Source: Sphingomonas sp. PP-F2F-G114-C0414
Lineage (GTDB): Bacteria > Pseudomonadota > Alphaproteobacteria > Sphingomonadales > Sphingomonadaceae
DNA length: 64,000 bases
Reading direction: 5' to 3'
NCBI RefSeq assembly: GCF_003688595.1
Contig: NZ_RCWT01000017.1
Location: 36,351 to 100,350, forward strand
Within the stretch, counting starts at the first letter, position 1, and every line of letters begins with the position of its first letter. The position numbers and the translations under genes are program-made. Shown piece by piece: positions 52,040 through 60,885 of the stretch. The notes beneath the pieces are model-generated. The model made no database searches and was not told the DNA's origin. It worked only from the letters and a program-made list of their open reading frames with translations.

Positions 52040-53041
52040 TCAAGCCACCGAGAACTTCATCAGCTTGATCGCCTCGGAGTTCGTCACGCATCCACCAACC
52101 CGCTTGGTCGCGTAGAAGTTCACGAAAGGCTTGTTCGAATACGGATCGCGCAGGATCCCCGTCTCGGTCCGCTCGGCGATGATGTAGCCTGCGCGGAAAT
52201 TCCCGAACGCGATCGCCAGCGCATTCGCCGCGATATCCGGCATGTCCTCGGCCTCCACCACCGGATACCCGAGCAGCGTAGCCGGCACCCCAGCCGCCAG
52301 CGAAGGCGCCCAGACGAACGCCCCATCCGTCGTCTTGAACTTCCGTATCCGCGCCAGAGTCGCCGCGTTCATGACAAAGCTAGCCCCCTGCCGATAAGGC
52401 CCGCGCAAAGACTGAACCAGATCGATCAACCGCTCCTGCGGGTTCGCCGAGAAGTCCCCAGCCGTCCCGCTAGCCAGATACTGCAAGGTCCCGAAAGCCC
52501 GAACCCCATCCGCGGTCGCCGCAGTAGCCGACGTCAGAAACCCCTTCGGCCGCGACACACCCGACCCGGACACGAACGCCGCCCCCTCGGCCTTCGCGAA
52601 CTCCATCGCGATCTCGCCCGCCAGCCACTCCTCGACATCGAAAGCGGCGTCATCCAGCATCGCCTGGCTAGCCGAAGGATTGGCATACAGCTCCCCCGTA
52701 GGCGGCGCGATCTCGACGAACACCGGCGAAGCGGTCTCCGGCCGAGCCGCATTCTCCGCCGCCCAACCGGAAGGCGTACCGCCCGTGGTGACGAGCTTGC
52801 GATACCCAGCCGAACCCACCTTCACCACATTGGCGATCGACCGGATCGGCGACACCGCCTTCAGCAACGTATCGATCTGAGCATCGATCTCCCGCGGCAC
52901 CGCAAACCCGCCGGCATCCCCCGTCACCCCGGTAAACGCCTTCATCTCCAGCGTAGCGCCAGTCCGAACGAACCCCGCAAACGCCGCATTCTGCGCCAAG
53001 GGGGAAGCCCCCGCCAAAACCGGCCGGTCAACAACACTCAT
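52040..53041 (-). CDS. GTA major capsid protein, HK97 fold (gp5-like)
   Basis: 333 residues from the second ATG, because GAGGAG lies 6 bases before it but abuts the first. GGFAVPREIDAQIDTLLKA, SPIRSIANVVKVGS, GWAAENAARPET, YANPSASQAMLDDAAFDVE and the end AGYIIAERTETGILRDPYSN are HK97-type phage capsid motifs. The delta/scaffold region ahead of the capsid domain is short. Confidence 0.94.
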   Translation of the reverse strand: MSVVDRPVLAGASPLAQNAAFAGFVRTGATLEMKAFTGVTGDAGGFAVPREIDAQIDTLLKAVSPIRSIANVVKVGSAGYRKLVTTGGTPSGWAAENAARPETASPVFVEIAPPTGELYANPSASQAMLDDAAFDVEEWLAGEIAMEFAKAEGAAFVSGSGVSRPKGFLTSATAATADGVRAFGTLQYLASGTAGDFSANPQERLIDLVQSLRGPYRQGASFVMNAATLARIRKFKTTDGAFVWAPSLAAGVPATLLGYPVVEAEDMPDIAANALAIAFGNFRAGYIIAERTETGILRDPYSNKPFVNFYATKRVGGCVTNSEAIKLMKFSVA

Positions 53042-53102
53042 GTCCATCTCCTCGCGTGAAACGAAAAAAGGCGCCCCGCAGGACGCCTCATGAAACTAAA
53101 AT

Positions 53103-53249
53103 TCCCTCGCCCCTCCGGGGAGAGGGAGGGGCCCGCACGCGCTTGCGTGTGGGAGGGTGAGGGGAGTGAGGCACGGAACACCCGCCCCAACTCCCCCTCA
53201 CCCTTCCGTCGCAAGGGCTCCTCCCTCGCTCTCCCGACAGGGAGAGGGA
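53103..53249 (-). repeat. Intergenic double-hairpin repeat, copy 5
   Basis: Same unit and orientation, between the protease and capsid genes; slightly more diverged (CACGCGCTTGCGTG instead of CGCGCCCTTGCGCG). Confidence 0.9.
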
Positions 53250-53256
53250 AACGCCG

Positions 53257-53625
53257 CTACGGCACCACCTCGACCCGAGCCAAAACCTGCATAGGCACCG
53301 CCACCAGACTAACCTCGACCAGGTCCACCGAAAGCAACTCCCGCCGCACCCCCTGCCGCACAGACGTCGCCCGATACCCGACAGACAACCCAGCCACCGC
53401 CCCAGCCCGCACCAGCCGAGCCAGCTCCGGGTCCGCAACCACCCCCTCGACCCGCAACCCCCGCGCATCCTCCGAAACGACGGACAGAGACCCAACCGCC
53501 CCCCCACGATGCTGCCACAACAAAGGCACCACCCCAGCCCCGGCAAAAGCCCCCCGCCGCATCACATCCCCCGCCCGATCGACAACATCGAACACCGCCG
53601 CATACCCGGCAAACGCCACACTCAC
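53257..53625 (-). CDS. GTA prohead maturation protease (gp4-like)
   Basis: 122 residues from GTG 53625, which overlaps the upstream stop (GTGA). FAGYAAVFDVVDRAGDVMRRGAF in two strands, LLWQHRGGAVGSL with the His, and LVRAGAVAGLSVGYRAT with the Ser are the HK97 protease pattern. It cleaves the capsid during head maturation. Compact for the family. Confidence 0.88.
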   Translation of the reverse strand: MSVAFAGYAAVFDVVDRAGDVMRRGAFAGAGVVPLLWQHRGGAVGSLSVVSEDARGLRVEGVVADPELARLVRAGAVAGLSVGYRATSVRQGVRRELLSVDLVEVSLVAVPMQVLARVEVVP

Positions 53626-53930
53626 TTCAACCACGCGGCAAACCCCAGCTTGACCGCCAGCCCCGCCAGCATCAGCGCCATCGCCAACCGAGCGATCCAC
53701 CCAACCACCGCTTTCCACACCGACCGCTTCGCATCCCGCCAAGCCGCCAGCAGCTCGCGCAACTCCGCCACATCCTCCCGAGCCCGCTCGTCGCTCAACG
53801 CCACCCGCGCCAAGGCCCGAGCCGCCCCCAGCTCCCCCGCCTCCTCCACGATCGCCCGCAGCGTCACCAGGTCGACACCGCGCTCAGCCCCCTGCCGCAT
53901 CAACTGCGCCAAAACCGCCCCATCCATCAC
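53622..53930 (-). CDS. GTA-associated DUF6127-like protein
   Basis: 102 residues, helical, with a C-terminal membrane segment (IARLAMALMLAGLAVKLGF). It overlaps portal and protease genes by 4 bp on either side. Small proteins of this kind occupy the gp3.5 position in alphaproteobacterial GTAs. Function unknown. Confidence 0.75.
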   Translation of the reverse strand: MMDGAVLAQLMRQGAERGVDLVTLRAIVEEAGELGAARALARVALSDERAREDVAELRELLAAWRDAKRSVWKAVVGWIARLAMALMLAGLAVKLGFAAWLK

Positions 53931-55060
53931 ACCACCTCCTGAATTTCCAAGAGCGCCCGCTTCTCAGCATCGCTAAGAAAGCCAGCCCCGCTCACCATCC
54001 CCCAAAGCCGCTCGCGATCCTCCGCCAGCGCCGGCACCCGGTCGAGATCGACCGAGATCGCCGCCCCCTCGAACCACCCGGCCAGCCCCTGCGCGATCCC
54101 GCCCAGCACCGCGGTCGCCAGCGGCAAGATCGCCAGCCGCCAAAGCGCCCGGTTCGCCTCCCGGTAATTCGCGTACGAATTGTCCCCCGGCAGCCCGAGC
54201 AGCATCGGCGGCACCCCGAACGCCAGCGCGATCTCCCGCGCCGCCGCCGCCTTGGTCCCGACGAAATCCATGTCGGCGGGCGACAAGCTCAACGCCTGCC
54301 ACCTCAGCCCCCCCTCCAGCAGCATCGGCCGCCCCGCATTCCCCGCCCCCGAGAACGACGCCTCCAGCTCGCCCCGCAACCGCTCGAACTGCTCGGTCGA
54401 CAGCGTCGCGCCGTCCTTGGGATCGTACATCAGCGCCCCCGAAGGCCGCGCCGCGTTATCGAGCAAAGCCTTGTTCCACCGCGCCGCCGCATTGTGGATG
54501 GCCACCGCCCCCGAAGCCGCCCCCAGGCACCCCAGCCCATAATGATCATCGACCGGATTGAAGCTCTTCAGGTGGATCACCTCGGGCCGAACCGGATCCG
54601 CATGCAGCCGCGCCACCCGCTCCCCGACCCGGTACCGATAAGCCGCCGGCCACCCACTGGCATCCGGCTCGACCGTCACCCGCTCGGGCCGCAGCGCATA
54701 GAGCTCCGCCGCCCCGCCCTCGACGTCGCGCATTACCTGCACATACGCATTGCCGTGCAGCATCAGGTGCGCCGCCACCGTCTCGATCAGCGTCTGCACG
54801 CCCGACCGCACCGTCGCCAACGCCAGCAACGCCGGATCCGACGCGACGATCGGCGCGCTCCCCAGCCCCTCCACCACCAGCTTGACCGCCCGCTGCGCTA
54901 TCGGATTATCCAGATACGCCTCGCGCACCTGCGCCTCGTAACTCCGCGGCCACTCGCCAAACGCCGAGCCCCCGATCGCGCCCCCGAATCCGGCCGCCGA
55001 AGACCGAGACAACACCGGCCGCGACTCATCGCGCCCGGATTTCCACCCGAACAATTTCAT
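53927..55060 (-). CDS. GTA portal protein, HK97 family (gp3-like)
   Basis: 377 residues from MKLFGWKSGRDES (AGGAGA upstream; the longer ORF reads into the hairpin repeat). YLDNPIAQRAVKLVVEGLG, LMLHGNAYVQVMRD, VIHLKSFNPVDDHYGLG, FGVPPMLLGLPGDNSYANY and LDRVPALAEDRERLW are portal signatures. It forms the DNA entry ring of the head. Confidence 0.93.
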   Translation of the reverse strand: MKLFGWKSGRDESRPVLSRSSAAGFGGAIGGSAFGEWPRSYEAQVREAYLDNPIAQRAVKLVVEGLGSAPIVASDPALLALATVRSGVQTLIETVAAHLMLHGNAYVQVMRDVEGGAAELYALRPERVTVEPDASGWPAAYRYRVGERVARLHADPVRPEVIHLKSFNPVDDHYGLGCLGAASGAVAIHNAAARWNKALLDNAARPSGALMYDPKDGATLSTEQFERLRGELEASFSGAGNAGRPMLLEGGLRWQALSLSPADMDFVGTKAAAAREIALAFGVPPMLLGLPGDNSYANYREANRALWRLAILPLATAVLGGIAQGLAGWFEGAAISVDLDRVPALAEDRERLWGMVSGAGFLSDAEKRALLEIQEVV

Positions 55061-55077
55061 GATGTTCTCCTGAATTT

Positions 55078-55222
55078 CCCTCGCCCCTCCGGGGAGAGGG
55101 AGGGGCCCGCGCGCCCTTGCGCGTGGGAGGGAGAGGGGAATGAGGCTAGGAACACCCGCCCCAAAGCCCCTCACCCTCCCGTCGCAAGCGCTCCTCCTTC
55201 CCTCTCCCCGACAGGGAGAGGG
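55078..55222 (-). repeat. Intergenic double-hairpin repeat, copy 6
   Basis: Same unit and orientation, between the terminase and portal genes. Confidence 0.9.
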
Positions 55223-55228
55223 CCAAAC

Positions 55229-56704
55229 CTAAAGCACCCGCACCGAAACCCGCGCCCGCGGCCCCAGCATCACCTCCGTCATCGCCCAAACCAGCGCATC
55301 GGCCCGATCCGGCGACCGCCCCGGCCCCTCATACCCCCCGCCAGCGATCAGCCCGCAAAGCTCGTCCTCCAGCGCCGGAAAAGCCCCCACATGCCAAGCC
55401 CGCCCGGACTCATACAAAGCCGCCACCGGCTCCGCCCGCGCCACCTTCCCAAGCGACGCATGCACCAGCTTCACCGGCATCGCCCGGTCCGCGCCGGAGA
55501 GAACGCTCCCCACCATAGTCCCCCCCTGGTTGGCCTCCGCAATCACCCGATCCGCCCCATGCCGCGCCGCGCACTCGGCCACCGCCCGAGCCCACCCCTC
55601 GGGAGACGCCCCGGAAACGCTCGCATCCTCCAGCACATACGCAAACCCGTTATCCCCCAGCGCCACCACCACGATCCCACAAGCATCCCCAGGCCCCCCC
55701 GACACACTCCCGGCCGGAGGATCCACCCCAACGACAACCCGCACGACGGCAGGCGCAAAAGCCACCCGCCGGGACTCCACCAGCTCCCGAGTCCAAAGCG
55801 CCCCCACGACATCCTCGATCAGCTCGCCGTCCAGCTCCTGCCGCCCCAACCGCGTCCCCGCATAGGACGCGGTCATCGACTCCACGAAGCTCACCGGCAG
55901 ATGCACATTATCCCGCGTCCGCCCCTGAGACCGCACCACCCCCGGCAGCGCCAATATCCGCCGCAGCAACGCCACCGGCTTAGGCGTCGTCGTCACCACG
56001 ATCCGCGGCAGCGTCCCCAGCCTCAGCCCCATCATCAGATTATCCCACGTCGCATTCCCGTTGCGCCACTTGGCGACCTCATCGCACCACGCCACATGAT
56101 GCTCCGGCCCGCGCAACCCCTCCGGCGCCTCCGCCGAATACGCCGAAGCCAAAGCCCCATTGGCAAACCGCAACTCCCCCAAGCCAGCCCGCCAAACCGG
56201 ATCCTCGTCATCGCGCGCGACGGCGAGCAACCCGCTCTCCCCCTCGATCATCACCCGCCGCACATCGTCGACGGTCGCCCCGACCAGCGCGATCCGCGCC
56301 CCCGGATTGTCGCGCGCCACCTGGCTCACCCACTCCGCCCCGGCGCGCGTCTTGCCGAACCCGCGTCCCGCCAGGATCACCCAGATCCGCCAGTCATCGG
56401 CTGTATTCTCCGCCCCCCGGTCGGCCAGATGCTGCCCGGGATGCGCCCAGCGTTCCCAGCGATCGTGCAGCTCATAGCGCTCGGCGGCGCTCAGCGACCC
56501 GATCAGCATCGCCCGTTGCGCCGCCGGCAGCACCGCCAGTTCGGCGATCACGTCGCGCGCGCCATCCGACTCCCCACATGGCTCCCCGCATGATGTCGCG
56601 CGGGGTTCCGCGTCTGATGTGTCCGAGGGGGCTGCGTCCGGCGAATGCGGCGGCGCCTCCGTCTCGTCGGGGCCGACCGGATCGCCGCATCGATCGTCGG
56701 TCAC
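55229..56704 (-). CDS. GTA large terminase (gp2-like)
   Basis: 491 residues. After an acidic N-terminus come RIWVILAGRGFGKTRAGAEW with Walker A, HHVAWCDEVAKW as Walker B, VVTTTPKPV as the coupling motif, and nuclease residues in VVVGVDPPAG and SPDRADALVWAMTE. It cuts and pumps DNA into heads; in GTAs it packages host DNA. It overlaps the upstream gene by 4 bp. Confidence 0.94.
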   Translation of the reverse strand: MTDDRCGDPVGPDETEAPPHSPDAAPSDTSDAEPRATSCGEPCGESDGARDVIAELAVLPAAQRAMLIGSLSAAERYELHDRWERWAHPGQHLADRGAENTADDWRIWVILAGRGFGKTRAGAEWVSQVARDNPGARIALVGATVDDVRRVMIEGESGLLAVARDDEDPVWRAGLGELRFANGALASAYSAEAPEGLRGPEHHVAWCDEVAKWRNGNATWDNLMMGLRLGTLPRIVVTTTPKPVALLRRILALPGVVRSQGRTRDNVHLPVSFVESMTASYAGTRLGRQELDGELIEDVVGALWTRELVESRRVAFAPAVVRVVVGVDPPAGSVSGGPGDACGIVVVALGDNGFAYVLEDASVSGASPEGWARAVAECAARHGADRVIAEANQGGTMVGSVLSGADRAMPVKLVHASLGKVARAEPVAALYESGRAWHVGAFPALEDELCGLIAGGGYEGPGRSPDRADALVWAMTEVMLGPRARVSVRVL

Positions 56705-57393
56705 GCCTCACCGCCCTGCGCCGATGCGCGCAGTCGGCGTGCCAGCGAATCGAGTTTCTTCGCGATCGAGGCATCGGTTTCCGCCTGTGTCGCGCGCCGG
56801 TGCGGCTTGCGCCCGCGCCCGCGCTGACCACCGCTGCCGAGGCCGCCAGCCGCGCGACGCGCCAGCAAGGCCAGCGCCACCTGCACCGCCTGCATGCCCG
56901 CAAGCGGAACCAGCCGCGTCGCCGACTCGATGCTTGCAACGATGTCGGACCTGGGGCCGAACCCGCCCCCGAACCCACCGCCTACATCGGTGCCGACGCC
57001 GGCATCGATATCATCCTGGATGTCGACGCCCTCTTCGTCGTGTAGCGCAGCGCCCGTTCCCTCGCGCAGGGCCGTCGCCTCGTGCAGCCCCGCGATTGCG
57101 GCGGCCAGCAGCCCCTCCTCGAGCCGCTCGTACCCGCTCGTCAGCGCCTCCGCCCACTGCGCCGCGAACAGCGGATCACGCCGCTTGAGCTCGCTGGCGC
57201 TATGTCGGTTCATGCCCACCGCGGCTGACGACGAGGTCACGTTGCACGTCATCGACAGCGCGATGAGAAACCTCTTCCGCTTGGCCGGCGTCCACCCGTT
57301 GGGCCGAACCCTCCGGACCTGCACGACCCGGTGGCTCCCGCCCGTCACCACCGTATAGGTCTGCTTGACTGCCACCCCCACCCGCTTCGCCAT
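56701..57393 (-). CDS. Putative GTA small terminase/DNA-binding protein (gp1-like)
   Basis: 230 residues from MAKRVGVAVKQT (GGAGGG upstream). A HTH region reads KRKRFLIALSMTCNVTSSSAAV plus HSASELKRRDPLFAAQWAEAL, like small terminase subunits. The C-terminal half has a Gly-rich insert and a basic ATQAETDASIAKKLDSLARR tail. As first gene of the cluster it holds the gp1 position. The cluster promoter is presumably in 57394-57597, where I see no motif. Confidence 0.72.
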   Translation of the reverse strand: MAKRVGVAVKQTYTVVTGGSHRVVQVRRVRPNGWTPAKRKRFLIALSMTCNVTSSSAAVGMNRHSASELKRRDPLFAAQWAEALTSGYERLEEGLLAAAIAGLHEATALREGTGAALHDEEGVDIQDDIDAGVGTDVGGGFGGGFGPRSDIVASIESATRLVPLAGMQAVQVALALLARRAAGGLGSGGQRGRGRKPHRRATQAETDASIAKKLDSLARRLRASAQGGEA

Positions 57394-57597
57394 ACCGCCT
57401 GCCCTCCCCCAACCCGTCGCCGTCGTTGCCAACCCACGCGCAACTGGCCGAACACGAAAAGCCGGCAACGCCAAGGCTCTCACCCCGATCGTCCCGGCTC
57501 TCGTCATTCGGACCAACCGGCCCGACTCGTAATTCTTCAACGTTCCCGTTATGTACCAAACGAGCGCGACGCTGTCAAGAAAATTAGCCTAATTGGC

Positions 57598-58407
57598 TCA
57601 AGAACAACTCAGCCGTGCGCTTGCACCTTTTATAGGATGTCTCGGTGGCTCACTGCGGTCATCCATGATGCTGCGAAAAGTCAGATTGAACCGCGAGCCA
57701 TTAACGTTTGCGCGCTTTGGCACCGCATGCTTCCAGTTTCGCTGAAGCGCACCACGCATGACCAGCAGCGTTCCATGCTTGAGCGGGATCGTGATTTTTT
57801 GTTTATGATCACCATTGTGGCGGAGTTGGAAGTCCCGGGTCGCGCCGAAGTTTGCCGACGCAATAATTGGGTCCACGCCTAATTCCTTCTCGTCGTCAGC
57901 GTGCCAACTCAGGCTGTCTTTACCGTCGCGATACCAGTTCAGAAGGACGCTGTTGAACGCGGTGCCGACCAATTCCTCGATGCGCCCCTTGAGATGGAGC
58001 AGGCCGTCATTCCAGGGGTTTGGTTCCGATTTGATACCGGAATAGGTATAGGCAGCCCCCGGATCGCCGTACCAGGCCGTCAGCCGCGGTAGGGCGATCG
58101 ATTTGCCGTAGAGCTTCAGGCTGTCCTGCTTCCAGCGGATGTTCGTGAAACCGATTTGATCTAGCGCATCGCCCGGTACGGTACGCCAGTCGATCGAGCG
58201 CCAGTCTCCGCGTGCATTCTCCTGTAGATAGGCAAATGTGCGGTCGCTCCATGCTTTGCTGAAGAAATGCTCCGCGTAGAAGAATTCGCCTCCTGGCACC
58301 GTGACGTCGAAGCCGCTCCACCGTTCGTTCCACGATGCATCGAAGCCATCCTCCGTAGGGAGGACGAATGGAACCGCCTGGGTCGCTGGCGCAAACAGAT
58401 CAGCCAT
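57598..58407 (-). CDS. AlkB-like 2-oxoglutarate/Fe(II) dioxygenase
   Basis: 269 residues from ATG 58407 (GGAG with 7-base spacing). Metal ligands HxD in LSWHADDEKELG and His in RNWKHAVPKR, and the 2-oxoglutarate-binding Args in RFNLTFR, match AlkB. NxYxxG-like LLNWYRDGKDSL and ANFGATRDFQLRH are also typical. AlkB enzymes reverse alkyl lesions on DNA or RNA. It overlaps the upstream methyltransferase gene by 8 bp, so they are co-translated. The Y in the usual NYY is replaced by NWY. Confidence 0.87.
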   Translation of the reverse strand: MADLFAPATQAVPFVLPTEDGFDASWNERWSGFDVTVPGGEFFYAEHFFSKAWSDRTFAYLQENARGDWRSIDWRTVPGDALDQIGFTNIRWKQDSLKLYGKSIALPRLTAWYGDPGAAYTYSGIKSEPNPWNDGLLHLKGRIEELVGTAFNSVLLNWYRDGKDSLSWHADDEKELGVDPIIASANFGATRDFQLRHNGDHKQKITIPLKHGTLLVMRGALQRNWKHAVPKRANVNGSRFNLTFRSIMDDRSEPPRHPIKGASARLSCS

Positions 58408-59158
58408 CTTCAATCTCCAACTGGCACAGCCATACCACGCCCTTGGACTGACTGGGATTGTCGCACGTGAAGTTTTTCAGTGTCGACTGTTGAATAGTTA
58501 GGTCAAAGGGCATGGACTGATTGTCAAATGCCGCCCTGACGCGTTCGATCTGCGGCGTTCCGCCATTAAACGTGCGATCATGGCTTGTCGAAATGATCGT
58601 GTGCGCCCCCGGCCGCATCGTCTTCGCCAGCAATTTCAGCGGATCGAAGCCGAGCACGTCCAGAGAGTTGGAGAAGACGTGCAGGGTCTCACCCGCATGA
58701 CTATCGGGAACGTCACTCTCACTCAGCGCATCGAAGCGCTTGCAGACAATAGTCACCGTCGCATTCGGGGCAATGCGCCGATACAGCGCTTCCGCCCGAG
58801 CCAATGCCACGGCGGACGGCTCGATCAGGAGGATATCCCGCACCGCGCCGAACAAGCGACCTTGGGTAAGGTCTTTCAGTAGAAGTCCGGCCAGTCCTTG
58901 CCCGCACCCGTAATCGATTAATACAGTTGGTTGCTTGACGTCACCCAGGAGGGGGCCCACCTTTTTCCATTGGCTTTCGATCATGAGTCCGTAAGTATAC
59001 AGATACTGATCAAGCTTATCGGCGGTATCGATTACGACATGACCGGACTTAAGGGTGTCCTTCAAGCCATTGTCGACCATGAATTCGTGTCTAAACCACG
59101 AAAAATTAATGTCGCTGTCCGCCGCACCGCTAATTACGCCAATCGCTCTATCTGACAT
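58400..59158 (-). CDS. Class I SAM-dependent methyltransferase-like protein
   Basis: 252 residues from MSDRAIGVIS (AGGGG upstream). Motif I VLIDYGCGQGLAGLLL, motif II ILLIEPSAVALARAEAL and the later HVFSNSLDVLGFD fit a Rossmann methyltransferase. Substrate unknown. Overlaps the AlkB-like gene by 8 bp; the pair sits between the GTA start and a beta-oxidation gene, with lower GC than either, so it may have been acquired as a unit. Confidence 0.75.
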   Translation of the reverse strand: MSDRAIGVISGAADSDINFSWFRHEFMVDNGLKDTLKSGHVVIDTADKLDQYLYTYGLMIESQWKKVGPLLGDVKQPTVLIDYGCGQGLAGLLLKDLTQGRLFGAVRDILLIEPSAVALARAEALYRRIAPNATVTIVCKRFDALSESDVPDSHAGETLHVFSNSLDVLGFDPLKLLAKTMRPGAHTIISTSHDRTFNGGTPQIERVRAAFDNQSMPFDLTIQQSTLKNFTCDNPSQSKGVVWLCQLEIEDG

Positions 59159-59359
59159 ATCCGCCCCTGAATTTTGACCATTACTCACCCCCGCACAATC
59201 TTCGCCAACACATCGTGGTTGGCAAAGACACTGGTCGGGCAAGCACCGGTCTCAGGGAAGAAATGCAGAATGTGAACGCCTACTGGGTCCATTTCCGATC
59301 GACGGAGACCTGTCTGGAAACTTCACGGCCCAGACACCAGCTAGCGCAGCGCTCCCCCC

Positions 59360-60235
59360 TCACCGCGTAGGCACGGGCTCCGCGCCCGAATAATCATAAA
59401 ACCCGCGCTTCGTCTTCCGCCCGAACCACCCGGCCTCGACATATTTCACCAGCACCGGCGCCGGTCGGAACTTCGGATCGCCCGTCCCCTCGAACAGCAC
59501 GCGCGTGATTTCCAGGCACGTATCCAGCCCGATGAAATCGGCCAGCGTCAGCGGCCCCATCGGATGGTTCAGCCCGAGCTGGCACGCCAGATCGATATCG
59601 CGCACGCTCGCCACGCCTTCGCCGAGCGCGAAGCACGCCTCGTTGATCATCGGCATCAGCACGCGGTTGACGATGAAGCCCGGCGCGTCGTTGGCATGCA
59701 CCACCTGCTTGCCGAGCTTTTCCGCAAATGACTCGACCGCCGCCACCGTCGCGTCCGACGTCGCGAGGCCGCGGATCAGCTCGATTGGCCGCATCACCGG
59801 CACGGGATTGAAGAAATGCACCCCCATGAACCGCGCCGGATTGGGCGCTGCCTGTGCGAGGCGTGTGATCGGGATCGACGACGTGTTCGATGCCAGGATC
59901 GCGTCCGGGCCGAGCACCTTGCCGACCTCGGCGAAGATCGCGCGCTTGACGCCCTCGCGCTCGGTCGCCGCCTCGACCACGATCGCACAGTCGCCCATGT
60001 CCGCCACGCTCGCGACCGGTTCGATCAGCGCGAGCGTCGCATCGCGCGCCTCGTCCGCGATCTTCTCCTTCTCGACCAGCCGGCCGAGCGCCTTGGCAAT
60101 CCCCGCCTTGCCCTTCCCGGCCGCGTCCAGCGACACGTCGGCCAGCAGCACGCGGTATCCCGCCTGTGCCGACACCTGCGCGATCCCCGCACCCATCTGC
60201 CCCGCGCCGATCACGCCTATTGTCTGCCCAGCCAT
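59360..60235 (-). CDS. 3-hydroxybutyryl-CoA dehydrogenase
   Basis: 291 residues from MAGQTIGVIG (GGAG 7 bases upstream). NAD-binding GAGQMGAGIA at residue ~9, catalytic Ser in SNTSSIPIT, His in GVHFFNPVPVM, Glu region in PIELIRG, and the C-terminal NHPMGPLTLADFIGLD. It interconverts acetoacetyl-CoA and 3-hydroxybutyryl-CoA in fatty-acid or PHB metabolism. Confidence 0.94.
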   Translation of the reverse strand: MAGQTIGVIGAGQMGAGIAQVSAQAGYRVLLADVSLDAAGKGKAGIAKALGRLVEKEKIADEARDATLALIEPVASVADMGDCAIVVEAATEREGVKRAIFAEVGKVLGPDAILASNTSSIPITRLAQAAPNPARFMGVHFFNPVPVMRPIELIRGLATSDATVAAVESFAEKLGKQVVHANDAPGFIVNRVLMPMINEACFALGEGVASVRDIDLACQLGLNHPMGPLTLADFIGLDTCLEITRVLFEGTGDPKFRPAPVLVKYVEAGWFGRKTKRGFYDYSGAEPVPTR

Positions 60236-60387
60236 ATCCGTCTCCACCGTTCGTTTGTGCCGTTGTTTGCGCCGGTCCTACCGGCTTTTGCGCGCACCAC
60301 CAGTCCCGATCGCCCTCTGATGCCCCCCGATGGCACCAGCACGGGTGCGGTGCGTTGTCGGGCCACTATTGTCAGGAACATACCATC

Positions 60388-60885
60388 ATGATCGCTACCA
60401 TCGCCGAACTCGACCGCGTCCGCGACGACTGCAAACGCCTCGTCACGACGCGCTCGATGCTCTCGGCGGGCGCCGCGGTGGTGCCGATCCCCGGCGCCGA
60501 TCTGGTCGCGGATATCGGCCTGCTGACCAAGCTGCTGCCGCAGATCAGCAACCGCTTCGGGCTCGATCACGATCAGGTGCAGAAACTCGAGCCGCATCTC
60601 GCGCAGCAGGCGCTGGTGATGGCGTCGAGTCTCGGCAACACGATGATCGGCCGGATGGTGACGAAACGGATCGTCGCCTCCTTGCTGCGCCGGATCGCGA
60701 CGCGTGTCGCCGCCGGCTCGATCGCCAAGTTCGTGCCGTTCGCGGGCTCGGCGGTCGCCGCGACGATCAGCTTCGGCGCGATGAAGCTGATCGGCAATGC
60801 GCATGTCGAGGATTGCTACAAGACCGCGCGCGCGCTGCTCCCCGCCGATCAGCGCGCGGTGTCGGCGACCGTGGGCAAAGGCTGA
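60388..60885 (+). CDS. Small membrane protein, DUF697-like
   Basis: 165 residues. SAGAAVVPIPGADLVADIGLL and LLPQISNRFGLDHDQVQKL recall the DUF697/YcjF-type proteins. A central Arg-rich helix and a hydrophobic AKFVPFAGSAVAATISFGAM follow. Function unknown. Its 3' end overlaps the convergent protease gene by 37 bp. Confidence 0.7.
   Translation: MIATIAELDRVRDDCKRLVTTRSMLSAGAAVVPIPGADLVADIGLLTKLLPQISNRFGLDHDQVQKLEPHLAQQALVMASSLGNTMIGRMVTKRIVASLLRRIATRVAAGSIAKFVPFAGSAVAATISFGAMKLIGNAHVEDCYKTARALLPADQRAVSATVGKG

Noticed and set aside
46703..55222. Intergenic repeats first considered as a CRISPR array
   Set aside because: Units are ~146 bp, palindromic, kilobases apart and separated by genes, without spacers or cas genes.
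54494..56593. 699-codon plus-strand open frame
   Set aside because: Antisense of portal and terminase genes, running through a hairpin repeat; not coding.
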